Below, in pieces: positions 15,155 through 23,985 of a stretch of DNA of 28,018 nt. Each line of letters begins with the position of its first letter. Position 1 is the stretch's first letter. The position numbers and the translations under genes were made by a program. Origin of the DNA: Microcystis aeruginosa W13-11 (GTDB lineage: Bacteria > Cyanobacteriota > Cyanobacteriia > Cyanobacteriales > Microcystaceae); the NCBI GenBank assembly GCA_009995705.1, contig JAADBR010000040.1:1-28018 (forward strand), read 5' to 3'. The notes under the pieces are model-generated. The model did not search any database and had not been told where the DNA came from. It worked only from the letters and a program-made list of their open reading frames with translations.

Positions 15155-16222
15155 TTAAAACAAGTCATAAATATCTTCAGAGCCTTGATTTAAATAAGGA
15201 TGCTCTAAGTTAATTCTTAACGTGGAAAATTGCTCAATAATAGCTTCCAATCGCTCCCTTACTGAACTATCCCCTCGTTCATGAGCTTCTAACAATCCAT
15301 TAGCGACTATTTGACAGCGATTTGTGCCAAAACTATCTTGCTCACTTAACTTTTGCTCTGGTTCTTCTCCTAACCCTAAACCTGACGCTAAAAACTTAGT
15401 AAATAAGGGAATTTCTGGCTTAAAATAGGATTTATTCTCCTGATATATCTGAGACAAAATCGGTTTAATTTTTGCATAATTTTCCTTTTCTAGGTACAAG
15501 ACTCCTGCATCATAACGATGATAATCATCAGGATTGTATAACACCTTAAAATGAAAAAAGACAGGCAACTGATTGAGTTGTTTAGTTAGACTAGCCATGC
15601 AAGATATCGCTCCTTCATGAGTAATATTAAAATAAACTCTAACTAACTTACTTTTAGGGTTAGGTTCAACATTACTCGCCGCTAAATAAAACCCCTTTTG
15701 CAACAAATTTTTCGGCATTCGGATAGCGACAGTTTCTCCTATATTGGGGATAGATTGAGAAGTTTTAAAATGTTTTGCTGGCTCAACATGAAGTCTTAAA
15801 CCTCCTTTACTCACCACTATCATTCCATCTTCTTCGTAGCGTAAAACTAACCAACCATCGTCAAAATATCCCTCGCCAAAATTGTTATTATGTAATTCTT
15901 CCATGAAGGATGTATCTATCCCTAAAACCGTGTCATTTTCTAAATCTAATGAAGAAGAATTACTTGAATTATCCAGAGATAAAATTTTTCGTAAAGAACC
16001 ATTGTAATAAACCCCATAAAGAAACCCTTGAAGTTGTAAACTAAGATACTTTTTCTGCAACTCTAAAGGTAGATGTTGAAATTTCTCTCGCGCTTCTATC
16101 GGTAATTGCCAAGGCTGATAATTAGGATGAGAAATACAAAAATCTGCTTGAATTTCTACAGTGGTAGCAATTTCTTTAAGAAGTTCGAGTAATTGGGGAT
16201 TAACGGGGAAAACATTCATCAT
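15155..16222 (-). CDS. HopA1-family protein (RiPP dehydratase partner)
   Basis: 355 aa. The family is named for a Pseudomonas type III effector, but HopA1 proteins also occur in RiPP clusters (TvaD in thioviridamide; class V lanthipeptides), working with an APH-fold kinase to dehydrate Ser/Thr, probably eliminating the phosphate. Family marks: VRVYFNITHEGA (strand near 220), FHFKVLYNPDDYHRYDAGVLYL (about 248-268) and the C-terminal FTKFLASGLGLGEEP...SFGTNRCQIVANGL (about 300-340). The start is ATG 16222, preceded by AGGA; TTG 16243 and ATG 16234 are alternatives. It follows the kinase stop by 21 bases, so the two form one operon. No secretion signal is seen, arguing against an effector role. 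Confidence 0.88.
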   Translation of the reverse strand: MMNVFPVNPQLLELLKEIATTVEIQADFCISHPNYQPWQLPIEAREKFQHLPLELQKKYLSLQLQGFLYGVYYNGSLRKILSLDNSSNSSSLDLENDTVLGIDTSFMEELHNNNFGEGYFDDGWLVLRYEEDGMIVVSKGGLRLHVEPAKHFKTSQSIPNIGETVAIRMPKNLLQKGFYLAASNVEPNPKSKLVRVYFNITHEGAISCMASLTKQLNQLPVFFHFKVLYNPDDYHRYDAGVLYLEKENYAKIKPILSQIYQENKSYFKPEIPLFTKFLASGLGLGEEPEQKLSEQDSFGTNRCQIVANGLLEAHERGDSSVRERLEAIIEQFSTLRINLEHPYLNQGSEDIYDLF

Positions 16223-16243
16223 TTTTATCCTCATTGAATACAA

Positions 16244-17374
16244 TTAAAACACGATGTTAGCACCAAAAACAGTAGTTATTGAAGCTTGAGGCCGACATAA
16301 TAAGGTTTTAGCGACCTGTAGCATAGCAATTCCTAAATTACCAAAGACTTTATGATACTGAATCATTGCTTGAATTTGTTGGATTAATCCTAAACCAGCA
16401 AACTGAATTACTCTTTCAATAAAATCAGGGCGAATTACTAAAATTTCTGGAAAAATTTCTAGGTAATTTTGCATTAAACTCCCTAAGGAAGGTTGAATTT
16501 TTTCTAGGGGAATTGTCGCTAATTTGAGAGAAGTTTCAATGCTTAGAGTGCGACTAATCACTAAACTATTTAACCAAAGTTGTAAATAACTGCTAATGAG
16601 CATCCCTAAATCAAAAGCTGGATCTCCCCAACTCGCTCTTTCCCAATCAATAACACACAGCAATTGTTGATCAAGATTTTGCCAATTTTTAGACAGTAAA
16701 ATATTGTTGATTTTTAAATCACTATGGGTTAAACATGAGGCTTGAAAAGCTTGTTTTAATTCTGATATGGCTTGTCCTAAGCTATCGTATTTCTGATAGA
16801 GAACAAAAAACTTCAAACCATCGGCAGGAACGACACTAAAGACCTCAGGAGTAATTCTTTCTAACCCTTCAATTAAAAACTTCAAAGGTTCTGGTGAAAG
16901 TGAGTTTTTATCTGCTGTCCAAAAGGTTTTATATTCTTGATTTTGGAAAGTTTCTCGATGAAGAAAAGCAGAAAAATAGCCGATGTCTTTTGCAATCTTG
17001 ATTGGAAAATTAGAAGTTTGATAAAGATTTGTGAGATCCTGATAATCCTCTAGATAATGAAAGACTAAAATTGAGTTATCTGGATCAAAATGAATGACTC
17101 TATTCCCATAGTTTTTAAGTGGACAAAATTCAGGCATTTGCCGCAAAAACTCCTGGCTTTTCCATTCCCCAAAAAATTCTCCGATCACTTTTCCTTGTTT
17201 CTGATAACGTTCCTGTTTAACCAATAGCTTAGACTGATCAGAAAACGTTACTAATAAATTAAAATTCTTAGCTTCAATTAACTCAACCTTTTCTAAATAC
17301 TTTTGTCCTGTGTTGAGTAAGTTTTGCTCAGAAAGATAACTAAAAACATTAGATGAATTAAGTGGAAAGACCAT
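16244..17374 (-). CDS. APH-fold phosphotransferase paired with HopA1
   Basis: 376-aa kinase of the aminoglycoside/choline phosphotransferase fold. Visible motifs: Lys53 in KLLVKQER (ATP lysine), HSDLKINN with His217, catalytic Asp219 and Asn224 (Brenner motif), then VIDWERASWGDPAFDLG with the metal-binding Asp243. In thioamitide and class V lanthipeptide clusters such kinases (for example TvaC) phosphorylate Ser/Thr of the precursor before HopA1-assisted elimination. GGAGG lies 4 bases before ATG 17374, and hopA1 follows at once. Aminoglycoside resistance is an unlikely alternative because of the HopA1 partner and the precursor nearby. Expected to be cytoplasmic. Confidence 0.85.
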   Translation of the reverse strand: MVFPLNSSNVFSYLSEQNLLNTGQKYLEKVELIEAKNFNLLVTFSDQSKLLVKQERYQKQGKVIGEFFGEWKSQEFLRQMPEFCPLKNYGNRVIHFDPDNSILVFHYLEDYQDLTNLYQTSNFPIKIAKDIGYFSAFLHRETFQNQEYKTFWTADKNSLSPEPLKFLIEGLERITPEVFSVVPADGLKFFVLYQKYDSLGQAISELKQAFQASCLTHSDLKINNILLSKNWQNLDQQLLCVIDWERASWGDPAFDLGMLISSYLQLWLNSLVISRTLSIETSLKLATIPLEKIQPSLGSLMQNYLEIFPEILVIRPDFIERVIQFAGLGLIQQIQAMIQYHKVFGNLGIAMLQVAKTLLCRPQASITTVFGANIVF

Positions 17375-17704
17375 TCTACCTCCAATAAACGCTATGATTA
17401 TTTTTTTATTTGGTTCTTAGAAAGAATATCACTTTTTTGCAAGACTTAAAAGAAATATTTATGTCTTAATTTTGAAATGCCGACCAAAAGTGCAACAGAA
17501 CCTAGGCAAGAGATTAAGCCGAATCTCTCAAGAGACATGGGATGGATTTGTATCATTTTACATGAGAAGGATAGCAGGGTAAGCTCATCTAATTTGCCTA
17601 AAATTAGCGATTTTTGCCCCTAGACCAATCTGGCAGTGGCAGCTCTCATAAATTATCGGCAGCAAGAATTGACTTTTTTTATCCCTTTCGTCTCTTTTAT
17701 GCAC
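17375..17704. other. Upstream region of the kinase/HopA1 operon
   Basis: No gene on either strand. AT-rich near the kinase start, where the promoter should be. A 7-bp inverted repeat AGAGATT/AATCTCT with a 6-base loop is at 17509-17528 and could be an operator. This region marks the right border of the accessory cluster. Confidence 0.4.
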
Positions 17705-17731
17705 AAAAAAGATCGCTTGTCAATAGCGATC
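17705..17731 (-). terminator. Rho-independent terminator of the [2Fe-2S] protein gene
   Basis: On the minus strand, GATCGC and GCGATC arms (6 bp, 9-base loop) are followed by TTTTTT, 18 bases after the stop at 17749. Confidence 0.85.
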
Positions 17732-17748
17732 ACCAATTAAATTTCCAG

Positions 17749-18324
17749 TTAAACTGATAGGCTCTTCCCTTGCTCAGAAGTGGCAAAATGCCGCTCGATC
17801 AGGGAGGGGACATCTTGGGGAGCTACCTGATGATAATGCTTTTTATCGGGCATAACCACCAGATTCGGACCTTTTTTGCACTGTTTTAAACAGCCGGTTA
17901 ATTTAATATTCACCGCTTCTCCCAGTCCTTTTTCCTCTAAACCACTCTCCAACCTTTGGCAAACTCTCGCACCGCCATTTTTCCAACAATCGGACTTCTG
18001 ACAGATTAAGACGGTGGCTTTTTGCGCTTTTGCCGGGGCCACTTCTGGGGTTTTTTCGCCGGATAAATGCTCGATCCCTAGTACCCTCAGTTTTAATTTT
18101 CCCGTCTTTGAACAAAGACTACTTTCTCCCGTCACTTTTAGCCATGAGTGGAGAGCAATATTGAGAGGTATGTGGTCTCGCAGTGGTTTTTCGGGCTTAA
18201 ACCAATATTCCCGTTTATCCACACTGATTCTCAGATATTTTACCTTATATCCGTCCTTGAGGACAAAACCGAGGAATTGACCGACCACTTGAAAGGGAAT
18301 CATGGTAGTTGCAGATTTTGACAT
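17749..18324 (-). CDS. (2Fe-2S) ferredoxin domain protein, thioredoxin-like
   Basis: 191 aa. The C-terminal domain (about 103-180) has Cys108-x4-Cys113 and Cys145-x3-Cys149 (ICQKSDCW..., LTGCLKQCKKGPN), the NuoE-like thioredoxin-fold [2Fe-2S] arrangement. An N-terminal ~90-residue domain with SWLKVTGE and KLRVLGIEHL looks beta-rich and is of unknown role. Likely a soluble electron carrier; the partner is unknown. Ends at a clear terminator. Upstream is the small gene at 18369, same strand, 44 bases away. Confidence 0.82.
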   Translation of the reverse strand: MSKSATTMIPFQVVGQFLGFVLKDGYKVKYLRISVDKREYWFKPEKPLRDHIPLNIALHSWLKVTGESSLCSKTGKLKLRVLGIEHLSGEKTPEVAPAKAQKATVLICQKSDCWKNGGARVCQRLESGLEEKGLGEAVNIKLTGCLKQCKKGPNLVVMPDKKHYHQVAPQDVPSLIERHFATSEQGKSLSV

Positions 18325-18368
18325 ACTTTCTCACTTTTTACTCTCAGATTGCTAATTTTTCTCAAGGA

Positions 18369-18611
18369 TTATGCCTGCCAACAGGGTTCCAGCCAACCGA
18401 TTAAAGAGCCTGGGGAAACCTCTACCTGTCGCAGGACAATCCACAACTGTAAAAGTTGAGCCTGTCTAGCGATGCGAACCTGTAAAGGCTTATGGTTTGA
18501 GCATTTACATTCAATGTCTAAGTCCCGCAGCCGGTGGTAAACCTGCCAGCGATCCCAAGCACTAAGAGGGAAGATTTTCTCAGCTTCCGATGGCAATTTA
18601 TCTGTACTCAT
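18369..18611 (-). CDS. Asr1405/Asl0597-family small protein
   Basis: 80 aa. The signature WDRWQVYHRLRDLDIECKC and LQLWIVLRQVEVS...LIGWLEPCW matches the conserved cyanobacterial family I recall under this name. Function unknown. Contains three Cys (two as CKC). No signal peptide or TM helix. Start at ATG 18611; probably transcribed with the downstream [2Fe-2S] gene. Confidence 0.75.
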   Translation of the reverse strand: MSTDKLPSEAEKIFPLSAWDRWQVYHRLRDLDIECKCSNHKPLQVRIARQAQLLQLWIVLRQVEVSPGSLIGWLEPCWQA

Positions 18612-18842
18612 GGGGCTTTTAATTGAGAATTATTAGCAATATAACTCTGGGCTGATGTTCTCAGTATAACCGACAACTGCAAATAATTATCAATAGCTTG
18701 AAGAAAAAAAGTTATCCGGTAGCGGCGATCGGCTAAAATCTTGCTATTGTTGCCTTGTTCGCTTTGCTGATCCCGGAATCCCTACCGCCTACAATTGTCA
18801 AAGGGATAAAAATGGAGATAACAAGATTCATTGACAAAAATT

Positions 18843-19682
18843 ATGGATAAAAAAGCTCAAAAAACTGATAATTCAGCAGTTCTCTATTTTGATGGTGGTT
18901 CTCGCGGCAATCCGGGGAGAGCAGCCGGTGCAGCGGTAATAGTTTTAGCCGAGGGCAATTCCTTGACTATGACTAGATATATGGAGATAGCCACTAATAA
19001 CGAGGCTGAATACACGGGATTGATTATTGGATTGGAAAAAGCCCAAGAATTAGGCTTAAAAAGCCTAGAAATTCGCGGAGACAGTCAATTAGTCATCAAT
19101 CAAGTTAAGGGAGACTGGAAGGTAAAAAGCGATAGTTTACGTCCCTTTTATCAGCGTGCTTGTCAATTAGTCGCCCAATTTGATCGCATTAGCTGGTGCT
19201 GGGTTGAACGAGCTAAAAATAGTGTGGCTGACGCTGCCGCTAATCAGTGTATGGATGCGGCGAAAAAATCGCCAGAAAAACCCGAGGAAGGCGAAACTAA
19301 TCTCGATATTCTGCTCCAATCCCTGAAACCAATCCTAAATACTGAAGAATTCGTTTTCTCTTCCCTCACAACAACAGGACTGGAACAGCTACAATTAACC
19401 CCTATCTGCCAATTTCAGGAAGAGGAAGGCATCACGGTGATTATTCCCCGTCAGCAAGCTGATCGCACGGATTTGCAGTACAAATATATTTATAGACAAA
19501 TTACTCTTTCTGTGCATTCTAGTTTAGCGGCGGTGGGATTCTTAGCGGTGATTAGCAAGAAACTGTCCGAAGCGGCAATTAGCGTCAATGTCATTTCTGG
19601 TTATTATCACGATCATTTATTTATCCCTAGGGATAGGGTGACAGAAGCGATGGCTATTCTCGAAGAAATTAGCCGCTCATAA
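18843..19682 (+). CDS. Ribonuclease HI fused to an ACT_3 (DUF2241) domain
   Basis: 279 aa from ATG 18843 (TTG 18831 would add four residues). The N-terminal half (about 10-140) is RNase HI: LYFDGGSRGNPG (Asp17), NNEAEYTGL (Glu56), RGDSQLVINQVKG (Asp80) and SVADAAAN (Asp130), so the DEDD set is complete; it should cut RNA in RNA-DNA hybrids. The C-terminal half (about 165-275) is an ACT_3-like domain: EEEGITVIIPRQQADR, ITLSVHSSLAAVGFLAVISKKL and VNVISGYYHDHLFIP. ACT domains bind small ligands, often amino acids. The frame is continuous with an acidic linker, so the fusion looks real. Followed by the 54-bp repeat. Confidence 0.88.
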   Translation: MDKKAQKTDNSAVLYFDGGSRGNPGRAAGAAVIVLAEGNSLTMTRYMEIATNNEAEYTGLIIGLEKAQELGLKSLEIRGDSQLVINQVKGDWKVKSDSLRPFYQRACQLVAQFDRISWCWVERAKNSVADAAANQCMDAAKKSPEKPEEGETNLDILLQSLKPILNTEEFVFSSLTTTGLEQLQLTPICQFQEEEGITVIIPRQQADRTDLQYKYIYRQITLSVHSSLAAVGFLAVISKKLSEAAISVNVISGYYHDHLFIPRDRVTEAMAILEEISRS

Positions 19683-19691
19683 CAGTTATCA

Positions 19692-19745
19692 GTTATCAGA
19701 TGTGAGTTTTCAATTCACTGATTACTGTTCACTGATCACTGAAAA
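19692..19745. repeat. 54-bp dispersed repeat, copy 2
   Basis: Same orientation as 3656-3709, 50 of 54 identical, again directly after a stop codon. Preceded by an extra ACAGTTATCA unit. Confidence 0.85.
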
Positions 19746-19759
19746 AACAGGATTTATTA

Positions 19760-20857
19760 TTATTTGCCCTCCTCTGAGGAATTTTTCACCGTTTCTTCTA
19801 GGAAAACTACCGGTTCTTTTTCCCGTTGCTGCGAGCGGATGATATCGATGGTACTTTTCAGCACACTAGCGATGGGAACTGCTATCAATAAACCGAGAAT
19901 TCCTGCCACTTTACCACCGATAAAAAGAGATAGAATAATCCAGACGGGATTAAGTCCGATCATCCCTCCCATTAACCGAGGGGCGATGACATTATCATTA
20001 ATTTGACCGACAATAATAGTCAAGGTCAAAACTTTTAACCCTAACCAAAAATCTTGAAACATCAGTAGGGTACTAATGCCAATAATGGTGAAGGCACTGG
20101 CAAAAGGAATTAATGTAGTTAGACCGATCGCCACCCCGAATAATAGGGCATAATCAACCTTGAGAATGACAAAAACAAAAATTTGAGCCAGGCTCAGAAT
20201 TCCCGCTAAAATGGTTTGACCAGCAAAATAGGTTTCAAAAGTTTGACGAATAATCGTTCTTAATTTGAGATTCCAGGGAGCAGGAATCCAGCTTAAAATT
20301 CCCTCCCAAATTTGTTCGCCATAGAGAACCAGAAAGACAGTTAGAACCAGAACAAAGAGAATGTTTAGGATACTGTTGATAGTTCCCAGCACAAAGCTCA
20401 GTAATTGAGTGCTAAGAGTTTGTAAAACATTGGTTAGTCGTTCCGATAACTGGGTGATTGATTGCTCGATATAAATCGCATATTTTTGAGTTTTATCCCA
20501 CTTTTCTAAATTTTGTATCTGTTCGGTTCCCGACTCGATCCACTGGGGCAAGCTATTGATTAAACTGCTTAATTGTTCGACAATCTGGGGAATTAAAATT
20601 AAACCTAAAACAATCAAAATTAATAGGGCAATTAAAAAGACAATGGCGATAGAACCACTGCGATTAACCCCGCGTCTTTGCAGCAGTTTGATGGGAACAT
20701 CTAAGACAAAAGCTAGTAAACTAGCAGTGACAAAAATACTGACTAAGGGTTCTAGATAGCCAAATAATTGGAATAATAACCAACCATTGAGAAATAAGAG
20801 CGGAAAAACCAGAGTTAGCCGCAACCAACGAGGTAGTTGCTTAAAAAGCTCTATCAT
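19760..20857 (-). CDS. AI-2E family transporter (PF01594 permease)
   Basis: 365-aa integral membrane protein with about eight TM segments, starting with a pair near the N-terminus (about 17-40, 43-60) and a third at about 70-95. A long amphipathic loop (about 95-150) precedes the second half, typical of the family. Conserved elements include GLTTLIPFASAF and the C-terminal NDNVIAPRLMGGMIGLNPVWIILSLFIGGKVAG. Substrates vary in this family (AI-2 export, Na+/H+ antiport), so none is assigned. ATG 20857 with AGAGG just upstream is preferred over TTG 20878. Confidence 0.9.
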   Translation of the reverse strand: MIELFKQLPRWLRLTLVFPLLFLNGWLLFQLFGYLEPLVSIFVTASLLAFVLDVPIKLLQRRGVNRSGSIAIVFLIALLILIVLGLILIPQIVEQLSSLINSLPQWIESGTEQIQNLEKWDKTQKYAIYIEQSITQLSERLTNVLQTLSTQLLSFVLGTINSILNILFVLVLTVFLVLYGEQIWEGILSWIPAPWNLKLRTIIRQTFETYFAGQTILAGILSLAQIFVFVILKVDYALLFGVAIGLTTLIPFASAFTIIGISTLLMFQDFWLGLKVLTLTIIVGQINDNVIAPRLMGGMIGLNPVWIILSLFIGGKVAGILGLLIAVPIASVLKSTIDIIRSQQREKEPVVFLEETVKNSSEEGK

Positions 20858-21144
20858 TAGACCTCTTGTAAAAATCAAAAATTGTTGTTAGGGTTAGGAG
20901 TCAGGAGAATTAAGAATGAATAATAATCAATTAAACGGTCTATTTACAGACTTTATGTAATTTAATCCTTGTTTTTGCCTTTTTTGAACCCTCAAAAATT
21001 AATTATGCAAGAGGTTTATTAATTTTGTCCTGAGAGAGTATCGAGGTAAAAAGAGACTTTTCTAACCAGAAATCCTCTTTCAATCTACCATCTCCGTGCC
21101 ACTCTTCTAGCCCCAGTAACCCTGAAACTCTTATCCTAACTGTA
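20858..21144. other. Intergenic region before tRNA-Ala
   Basis: AT-rich with no supported gene. It contains TGCAAGAGGTTT at about 21005, also seen at about 14083, possibly a fragment of a dispersed element. Confidence 0.3.
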
Positions 21145-21217
21145 TGGAGCTAAGCGGATTCGAACCGCTGACCCCCTCAATGCCATTGAGGTGCTCTACC
21201 AACTGAGCTATAACCCC
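21145..21217 (-). tRNA. tRNA-Ala(GGC)
   Basis: Minus-strand cloverleaf of 73 nt: acceptor GGGGTTA with TAGCTCC, discriminator A, D-arm GCTC..GAGC, anticodon stem CCTCA/TGAGG with loop ATGGCAT (anticodon GGC), T-loop TTCGAAT. The G-C/G-U acceptor pairing includes the G3:U70 identity pair typical of tRNA-Ala. Confidence 0.95.
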
Positions 21218-21335
21218 TCGAAGACCATTTTTGAGTGTAGCTTAAATAGAATCATTTTGTCAAGGGGTGGAGATAAAAAAATTTGTCACTACCAAGACGA
21301 TCGCTCATCCACAAGAGTGAAACTATCGCCCCCAT

Positions 21336-21536
21336 TTAGACAGGAGCCGAAATTTGGGTTAAATAGGTTAAACAGTGACCCATGAGGAAATAAACTACTA
21401 ACATAGCCACTGCCGCTGCTGCCACCAAGGTTCCCGCCAGCATCAAGGAAAACTCTTGCTTGTCGAACGCTTGCTGCATCAGATGCAATGACCAAGCCAC
21501 AAGACCGAGGTCAAAGATGAGAATCGGAACTAACAT
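21336..21536 (-). CDS. Small two-helix membrane protein
   Basis: 66 aa: MLVPILIFDLGLVAWSLHLM, a short polar hinge with QQAFDKQEF, then a second hydrophobic Ala/Val-rich helix (about 31-52). Looks like one of the conserved small membrane proteins of cyanobacteria, but I cannot name a family. ATG 21536 has no strong Shine-Dalgarno. The overlapping frame at 21289-21495 is a shadow. Confidence 0.6.
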   Translation of the reverse strand: MLVPILIFDLGLVAWSLHLMQQAFDKQEFSLMLAGTLVAAAAVAMLVVYFLMGHCLTYLTQISAPV

Positions 21537-21781
21537 ATTTTAAATTTTGTTAACTTTCCTCTATTCTAATACATAATTTTCCCCGGGGATAATCGAAGGG
21601 AAGTCAAAAAAGGGATTTTTTGCTGGTTGCTCGATCGCGGCTGTCAGCCGTCGGCCATGGGCTTTCAGTAATAGGTGTAAACTTTGCTCTTCTTGGTTTG
21701 CAGCCTGAAAAAATCCTTTTCCCGAAAAAGCGACTCAATCACTAGATTAAGTTCTGTAAATCTTGCTCTCATTTTCCCTAG

Positions 21782-22546
21782 CTAACGCACGGGTACTTGG
21801 TGATTTTGCAGATAATTTTTGACCTCAGCGATGGTTAATTGACCATAATGGAGCAAAGAAGCCAATAAAGCCGCTTCTGCCCGGCCTTGCGTCAATGCTT
21901 CGTAGATATGCTGACAATTACCCGCTCCTCCAGAGGCAATCACAGGAATCTCCACCCTTTCCGCGATCGCTTTTGTCAAGGCCAGATCGTAACCTGCTTG
22001 CGTGCCGTCGGCATCCATACTGGTAACTAACAACTCACCCGCCCCGCGTTTTTCCACTTCTTGCGCCCATAATAAAGCATCAATACCCGTATTTTCCCGT
22101 CCACCCCGAACATAAACCTCCCAACCGGGGTTATGCACATCTTTGCGTCGTCTAGCATCAATCGCCACCACAATGCACTGTTTCCCAAAGCGATCGCTGG
22201 CTCGATCGAGCAATTCCGGCTCGCGCACGGCAGCCGAGTTAATGCTGACTTTATCGGCCCCGGCTCTTAACAAATTTTTAATATTTTCTAAGGATTGGAT
22301 GCCCCCCCCCACGGTCAGAGGAATAAAAACCTGTTCCGCCGTGCGATAGACTACATCAATAATCGTGTCGCGATCTTCATGGGTAGCAGTAATATCAAGA
22401 AAAACCAACTCATCGGCCCCTGCCTGATTATACAAGCGAGCTAACTCCACGGGGTCGCCAGCATCCTGAAGATTGACGAAATTAACCCCTTTAACTACCC
22501 GACCTTTATTGACATCCAAACAAGGCAAAATCCGCTTCGCTAACAT
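21782..22546 (-). CDS. hisF: Imidazole glycerol phosphate synthase subunit HisF
   Basis: Cyclase subunit of IGP synthase; with HisH-derived ammonia it converts PRFAR to imidazole glycerol phosphate and AICAR in histidine synthesis. 254-aa (beta-alpha)8 barrel with the catalytic aspartates Asp11 ([14 protein letters not shown]) and Asp130 (VVAIDARR), phosphate-binding VGGGIQS and VIASGGAGN. Full length. AGGAT is directly before the ATG. It is divergent from ruvB with only 23 bases between the two starts; no other his genes are nearby, as is usual in cyanobacteria. Confidence 0.97.
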   Translation of the reverse strand: MLAKRILPCLDVNKGRVVKGVNFVNLQDAGDPVELARLYNQAGADELVFLDITATHEDRDTIIDVVYRTAEQVFIPLTVGGGIQSLENIKNLLRAGADKVSINSAAVREPELLDRASDRFGKQCIVVAIDARRRKDVHNPGWEVYVRGGRENTGIDALLWAQEVEKRGAGELLVTSMDADGTQAGYDLALTKAIAERVEIPVIASGGAGNCQHIYEALTQGRAEAALLASLLHYGQLTIAEVKNYLQNHQVPVR

Positions 22547-22569
22547 ATCCTAGACACTTGATTGTAACA

Positions 22570-23646
22570 ATGGCCATCAAACGATCGCACAATTCCCCCC
22601 CGGCATCCGAGGAAAATCTGCTCACTCCCAATCCCACTATAGAAGAAACGGAAAAAGCAGAAGCGCAGATTCGTCCCCAATCCCTAGAGGATTATATCGG
22701 TCAACAGGACTTAAAGGCTAATCTAAAAGTCACCATCGCCGCGGCCAAAGCTAGACAAGAAGCGATCGATCATTTGCTCTTCTACGGACCGCCGGGGTTA
22801 GGCAAAACCACCATGGCTTTAATTTTAGCGGCTGAGATGGGAGTAAATTGCCGCATTACTGCCGCCCCCGCTTTAGAGCGTCCCCGGGACATTACCGGCA
22901 TCCTGATCAATCTTCAACCCCGGGATATTCTTTTTATCGACGAAATTCATCGACTCAATCGGGTGACGGAGGAGTTGTTATACCCAGCGATGGAGGATTA
23001 TCGCCTAGATGTGACGATTGGTAAGGGTCAAGCAGCGAAAATTCGCAGTATTTCCCTGCCTCCCTTTACTTTAATCGGTGCTACTACCAAAGTTGGCTCT
23101 TTAACTGCGCCTTTACGCGATCGTTTTGGCATGATTCAACGTCTGCGTTTCTATACGGTCGAGGAATTGACGGCAATTATGCTCAGAAGTGCCACTATTT
23201 TTAATATTCCCATGACTGAAGCAGGTGCGATCGAAATTTCCCGTCGCAGTCGGGGAACTCCACGCATTGCCAATCGTTTATTAAAACGGGTGCGCGACTA
23301 TGTGCAGGTGAAGGGAGAAACTATTATCACCCCCCATTTAGCCGCTGAGGGATTAAATCAATTAAATGTGGATTCTATGGGTTTAGATTGGACCGATCGA
23401 TTAGTATTAAAGACGATGATCGAACAGTTTCAAGGTAAACCCGTGGGATTGGAAGCGGTAGCGGCAGCCACGGGAGAAGATGCCAAGACGATTGAGGAGG
23501 TGTATGAGCCTTATTTATTACAAATAGGCTATCTTCATCGTACTCCCCGGGGCCGCGTGGTGACGGCAGCGGCCTACGAACATTTAGGCCTACTGGCGAA
23601 ATTGCCGAAAAATAAGGATCGGAGTTTACCTTTATTCGAGTTCTAG
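22570..23646 (+). CDS. ruvB: Holliday junction branch migration helicase RuvB
   Basis: Hexameric AAA+ motor that drives branch migration with RuvA. 358 aa from ATG 22570. Walker A GPPGLGKT, Walker [11 protein letters not shown], sensor 1 LIGATTK, arginine finger region APLRDRFG, sensor 2 [11 protein letters not shown], then the C-terminal winged helix ([12 protein letters not shown]...[16 protein letters not shown]). A TTG at 22558 would extend by four residues but is less likely. Followed by a small inverted-repeat element. Confidence 0.97.
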   Translation: MAIKRSHNSPPASEENLLTPNPTIEETEKAEAQIRPQSLEDYIGQQDLKANLKVTIAAAKARQEAIDHLLFYGPPGLGKTTMALILAAEMGVNCRITAAPALERPRDITGILINLQPRDILFIDEIHRLNRVTEELLYPAMEDYRLDVTIGKGQAAKIRSISLPPFTLIGATTKVGSLTAPLRDRFGMIQRLRFYTVEELTAIMLRSATIFNIPMTEAGAIEISRRSRGTPRIANRLLKRVRDYVQVKGETIITPHLAAEGLNQLNVDSMGLDWTDRLVLKTMIEQFQGKPVGLEAVAAATGEDAKTIEEVYEPYLLQIGYLHRTPRGRVVTAAAYEHLGLLAKLPKNKDRSLPLFEF

Positions 23647-23655
23647 TTTTCTAGA

Positions 23656-23769
23656 TAGGGTTGGCTGAATAAATCTAAAAACCTTGTTGGATTAAGACTT
23701 TTCAGGGGTAAAATTCGCACCCCACACCCCACACCCTGCTACTAGGAACAACTTTTTCAGCAGACCCTA
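23656..23769. repeat. 114-bp inverted-repeat (MITE-like) element
   Basis: Left end TAGGGTTGGCTGAA and right end TTCAGCAGACCCTA are inverted copies (12 of 14 match). Inside is a CCCCACAC tandem repeat at about 23721-23740. The left end recurs at 2296-2313, at the stop codon of the HAD gene. Confidence 0.75.
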
Positions 23770-23985
23770 ATTACCAGCGTTTTAGCTCACTTGTGTCTTT
23801 AAGTACTGCCTTGACTGCTTGAAATCACACAAGCCTTTATGTAAAGACCGTATGATCAAGATCGTAGTAAGTTACATTGTTGCCATTGCTTGCCGCTTCC
23901 AATCTAGACTGTATTGGGATTTGTCAAAGCCAATTGCAATAGTGAGCTTTTATGGTCAATGATTTTTTAAGTCTGTTAACGTCCT
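23770..23985 (+). other. Upstream region of the SigF-like gene
   Basis: No gene. The sigma-factor promoter must be here. A near-palindrome GATCAAGATC is at about 23855; I cannot place promoter boxes with confidence. Confidence 0.3.

Noticed and set aside
15155..16222. Type III secretion effector
   Set aside because: The family name comes from an effector, but there is no secretion system or secretion signal, and HopA1 proteins are established RiPP enzymes.
16244..17374. Aminoglycoside resistance kinase
   Set aside because: The fold is right, but the operon with HopA1 and the nearby precursor point to RiPP modification.
21665..21772. 35-codon minus-strand frame after hisF (MRARFTELNLVIESLF...)
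   Set aside because: It starts 10 bases after the hisF stop with a weak GGGA before the ATG, but is short, unrecognised and has no domain; not enough to call a gene.
23721..23740. CCCCACAC repeats as a CRISPR-like array
   Set aside because: Only about two short units with no spacers; part of the inverted-repeat element.
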